Of a DNA stretch of 64,000 nucleotides, positions 60,201 to 64,000 are shown piece after piece (within the stretch, counting starts at the first letter, position 1; each line of letters opens with the position of its first letter). The DNA is from Ricinus communis (taxonomy: Eukaryota > Streptophyta > Magnoliopsida > Malpighiales > Euphorbiaceae). The DNA lies in contig NC_063264.1 in NCBI RefSeq assembly GCF_019578655.1, positions 11,821,213 to 11,885,212 of the forward strand. Reading direction: 5' to 3'. Made by a program: the position numbers and the translations under genes. Under the pieces are notes generated by a model that had not been told where the DNA came from, did no database searches, and was given only the letters and a program-made list of their open reading frames with translations.

Positions 60201-63200
60201 GGATATTTATCAATCGGAGAATATAATCCCGTGATTTATGTATATTTGTGAGTATAAGAAGACAATCTCTTAAATAGAGAAATTTTATAATATGAGAAAA
60301 TAACCCCGTAAAAGGGGTATATTTGTCGATATAAAAATTAACTGGTAAAAAGTGTGTATTTATGAATTTAACAAAACAACCCCATAATAGTGCTAACAAT
60401 TTAATATGAGAAAATGACCCCATAAAAGTGGTAGATTTGTCAATATAAAAAAATAACTCAGTAAAACGTATATATTTATGAATCTGAGAAAATAATCCTG
60501 TAAAAATAGTGTAATTGCGACTCTAAGAAAACAGTCTCGTAGAAGGGGTAAATTTTTTAATATGATAAAACAACCCCATAATAGTGCCAATAATTTAATA
60601 TGAGAAAACGACCCCGTAAAAGGGGTATATTTGTCAATATAAAAAAATAACCTAGTAAAACGTGTATATTTATGAATTTGAGAAAATAATCCTGTAAAAG
60701 TATTGTAATTGCGACTCTAAAAAAAAGTCTCATAGAAGGGGTAAATTTTTTAATATGAGAAAACAACCCTATAATAGTGCTAATAATTTAATATGAGAAA
60801 ACGACCCCGTAAAAGGGGTATATTTATCAAAATAAAAAATTAACCCCGTAAAACGTGCATATTTTTTAATCTGACAAAACAACCTTATAAAAGTAGCGTA
60901 ATTGCGAGTTTGAGAAAAGAGTCTCGTAGAAGGGGTAAATTTTTTAATATGATAAAACAATCCAGTAAGGGGTGTATATTTATAAATATTAGGAAATAAT
61001 CCGGTAATACGGTGATATTTATCAATCGGAGAAAATAACCCCATAATTTGGGTATGTTTGTGAGTATCAGAAAACAACCCCTTAAAGGGATTAATTTCAG
61101 AATATGAGAAAACAACCCCGTAAAAGGGGTATACTTGTCGATATAAGAAAATAACTCTGTTAAACGTGTATATTTAAGAATCTGAGAAAACAACATAATA
61201 ATAGTGCTAATAATTTAATATGAAAAAATGATCCCGTAAAAGTAGTATATTTATCAATATAAGAAAATAACCATGTAAAACGTATATATTTAAGAATCTG
61301 AGAAAACAACCCCGTAAAAGTAGTGTAATTGTGAGTCTCAGAAAATACCTCAGTAATCTGTAAATTTCTTAGTATGAGAAAACAACCCCGTAATACGGAG
61401 ATATTTATCAATTGGAGAATATAACCCTCTAATTTTGGTATATTTTTTAATATGAGAAAACAACCCCTTAAATGGATTAATTTTATAATATGAGAAAACA
61501 ACCACGTAAAAGGGGTATGTTTGTCGATCTAAGAAAATAATCCCGAAAAAGGTGTATATTTATGAATTTCAGAAAACAACCACATAATAGTGCTAATATT
61601 TTAATATGAGAAAACCACCTCGTAAAAGTGGTATATTTATCAATATAAAGAAATAACCCGGTAAAATGTGTATATTTATGAATTTGAGCAAAAAACCCTG
61701 TAAAAGCAGTGTAATTGCGAATCCGAGAAAACAACCTCGTAGAAGGGGTAAATTTTTTAATATGAGAAAACAACCCTGTAAAAGGGGAATATTTATAAAT
61801 ATTAGAAAACAATCCCATAAAACATGTATTTTTTATGAATTTGACAAAACAACCCCATAATAGTGCTAATAATTTAATATGAGAAAGCAACCCCGTAATA
61901 CGGGGATATTTATTAATCGTAGAAAATAATCCTGTAATTTTGGTATATTTGTGAGTGTGAGAAAACAACCCCTTAAATGAGTTAATTTTATAATATCAGA
62001 ATACAACCCCGTAAAAGGGGTATAGTTGTCGATATAAGAAAATAACCCGTAAAATGTGTATATTTAAGAATCTGAGAAAACAACCCCGTAAAAGTAGTGT
62101 AATTCCGAGTATGAGAAAACAGCCTCGTAGAAGGGGTAAATTTCTAAATATGACAAAACAACCATGTAAGAGGGGTATATTTATAAATATTAGGAAATAA
62201 CCCCATAATTTTGGTGTATTTATCAATTGGAGAAAATAACCCTGTAATTTTGGTATATTTGTGAGTATGAGAAAACAACCCCCTTAAATGGGTTAATTTT
62301 AGAATATGAGAAAACAACCCAGTAAAAGGCATATATTTGTCGATATAAGAAAATAACCCCGTAAAATGTGTATATTTATGAATTTGACACAACAACCTAA
62401 TAATAGTGCTAATAATTTAATATGACAAAACAACGCCGTAAAAGTGGTATATTTATCAATATAAGAAAATAACCTAGTAGAACGTGTATATTTAAGAATC
62501 TTAGAAAACAACCCTGTAAAAGTAGTGTAATTGCAAGTCTCAAGACACAGCCTCGTAGAACGGGTAAATTTCTTAATACGAGAAGACAACCCCGTAATAC
62601 AGGAATATTTATCAATCGGAGAAAATAATCCTGTAATTTTGGTATTTTTGTGAATTTGAGAAAACGACCCCTTAATTAGGTTAATGTTATAATATGAGAA
62701 AACAACCCCTTAAAAAGAGGTATATTTGTCGATATAAGAAAATAACCCCGTAAAACGTGTATATAAATGAATTTGACAAAAGGACCCCATAATATTACTA
62801 ATAATTTAACATGAGAAAACGACCCCGTAAAAGTGGTATATTTATCAATATAAAAAATTAATCCAATGGAATGTGTATATTTATGAATCTCAGAAAACAA
62901 CCCCGTAAAAGTAGTGTAATTGCTAATTTGAGAAAATATGCTCATAGAATGGTTAAATTTTCTAATATGAGAAAATAACCCCGTAATACGGGGATATTTA
63001 TCAATTGGAGAAAATAATCTTGTAATTTATGTATATTTGTGAGTATAAGAAAACAACCTCTTAAATGGATTAATTTTATAATATCAGAAATAACCCCGTA
63101 AAAAGGGTATATTTGTCGATATAAAAATTAACCGGTAAAACGTGTGTATTTATGAATTTGACAAAACAACCTCATAATAGTGCTAATAATTTAATATGAG

Positions 63201-64000
63201 AAAATGACCCCATAAAAGTGGTAGATTTGTCAATATAAAAGAATAACCTAGTAAAACGTGTATATTTATGAATATGAGAAAATAATCCCGTAAAAGTAGT
63301 GTAATTGCGACTCTAAGAAAACAGTCTCGTAGAAGGGGTAAATTTTCTAATATGAGAAAACAACCCCATAATAGTGCTAATAATTTAATATGAGAAAACG
63401 ACCCCGTAAAAAGGGTATATTTGTCAATATAAGAAATTAACCCCATAAAACATGGATATTTTTGAATCTGACAAAACAAACTTATAAAAGTAGTGTAATT
63501 GCGAGTCTGAGAAAACAACCTCGTAGAAGGGGTAATTTTTTTAATATGAGAAAACAATCCCATAAGGGGTGTATATTTATAAATATTAGGAAACAATCCC
63601 GTAATACGGTGATATTTATCAATCGGAGACCGTAATTTGGGTATATTTGTGAGTATCAGAAAACAACCCCTTAAAGGGATTAATTTTATAATATGAGAAA
63701 ACAACCCCGTAAAAGGGGTATATTTGTCGATATAAGAAAATAACTCTGTTAAATGTGTATATTTAAGAATCTGAGAAAACAACCTAATAATAGTACTAAT
63801 AATTTAATATGAAAAGAATGATCCCGTAAAAGTAGTATATTTATCAATATAAGAAAATAACCCTGTAAAACGTATACATTTAAGAATCTGAGAAAACAAC
63901 CCCATAAAAGTAGTGTAATTGCGAGTCTCAGAAAACAGCCTCATAAAACGAGTAAATTTCTTAATATGAGAGAACAACCCCATAATAGTGCTAATAATTT
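54215..64000 (-). repeat. 39-bp satellite array, - orientation, direct copy of 31574-38500 in its right part
   Basis: About 250 monomers. 57656-64000 corresponds to 31574-38500 in the same orientation, ending at the same base of the same monomer (63961-64000 equals 38461-38500 but for rare changes). 54215-57655 has no clear partner and may represent what is missing in the gap. Homopolymers are more regular here than in 31574-39326. The array runs off the window. Confidence 0.93.

Noticed and set aside
1..64000. Search for telomeric repeats, tRNA, rRNA or intact host genes
   Set aside because: No TTTAGGG runs, cloverleaf candidates with conserved arms, rRNA cores or intron-exon gene models were recognised.

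Overview
This is a gene-poor, repeat-saturated window of a flowering-plant (most likely dicot) nuclear genome. It looks like pericentromeric or similar heterochromatin. The evidence is the plant-type LTR retrotransposon remnants: an Athila-like element with a tRNA-Asp-type primer site and a chromovirus-type pol. There are also several TG...CA solo LTRs with 5-bp target duplications, and about 32 kb of AT-rich satellite. I see no intact host gene, tRNA, rRNA or CRISPR array. Most long open frames here are products of the satellite, whose 39-bp monomer equals 13 codons.

Layout. 1-6212 is an Athila-like, gag-only (pol-less) LTR element on the + strand, cut by the window start, with a ruined gag and a 3' LTR carrying a 169-bp internal duplication. 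6213-6463 is a chromovirus protease scrap. About 6875-13640 is a tandem array of a roughly 1-kb unit with an inversion junction at 7261/7283. 13641-19956, 22732-23050 and 26014-31073 are 39-bp satellite on the + strand. 31074-31573 is a 500-N gap. 31574-39326 and 42257-43332 are the same satellite on the - strand. 49549-51610 is + and 54215-64000 is - again. Four LTRs of one large (2.6-3.0 kb) family interrupt it: LTR1 19957-22731 (-), LTR2 23051-26013 (+), LTR3 39327-42256 (-) and LTR4 51611-54214 (+, 5'-truncated). 43333-49548 is a nest of broken retrotransposons: an unknown LTR end, a second Athila-like copy on -, a chromovirus LTR on -, and a frameshifted chromovirus pol on +.

Satellite organisation. 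Diverged monomers of 38-39 bp (types A to K) follow each other in fixed order, giving a higher-order repeat of about 427 bp (11-mer) or 388 bp (10-mer). In one place there is a younger 698-bp higher-order unit. Monomers start with ACGGGGTTGTTTTCT and usually end with ATAAATATACC plus a variable tail.

History readable from the sequence. The block around 19.2-31.1 kb and the block around 31.6-43.3 kb are inverted copies of each other. They share LTR2/LTR3 at the same target site and a 36-bp micro-inversion. LTR1 is absent from the mirror arm, which keeps an intact empty site at 42566-42570. So LTR2/3 inserted before the inverted duplication and LTR1 after it. The block 57.6-64.0 kb is a third copy, in direct orientation to 31.6-38.5 kb. 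The copy just right of the gap has many single-base homopolymer losses and a recurrent CATGTCG-like motif where its sister has CGTAATACG, suggesting poorly polished sequence. The most interesting content is therefore structural: a composite 39-bp satellite with nested higher-order repeats, large inverted and direct segmental copies, and solo LTRs that date the rearrangements.
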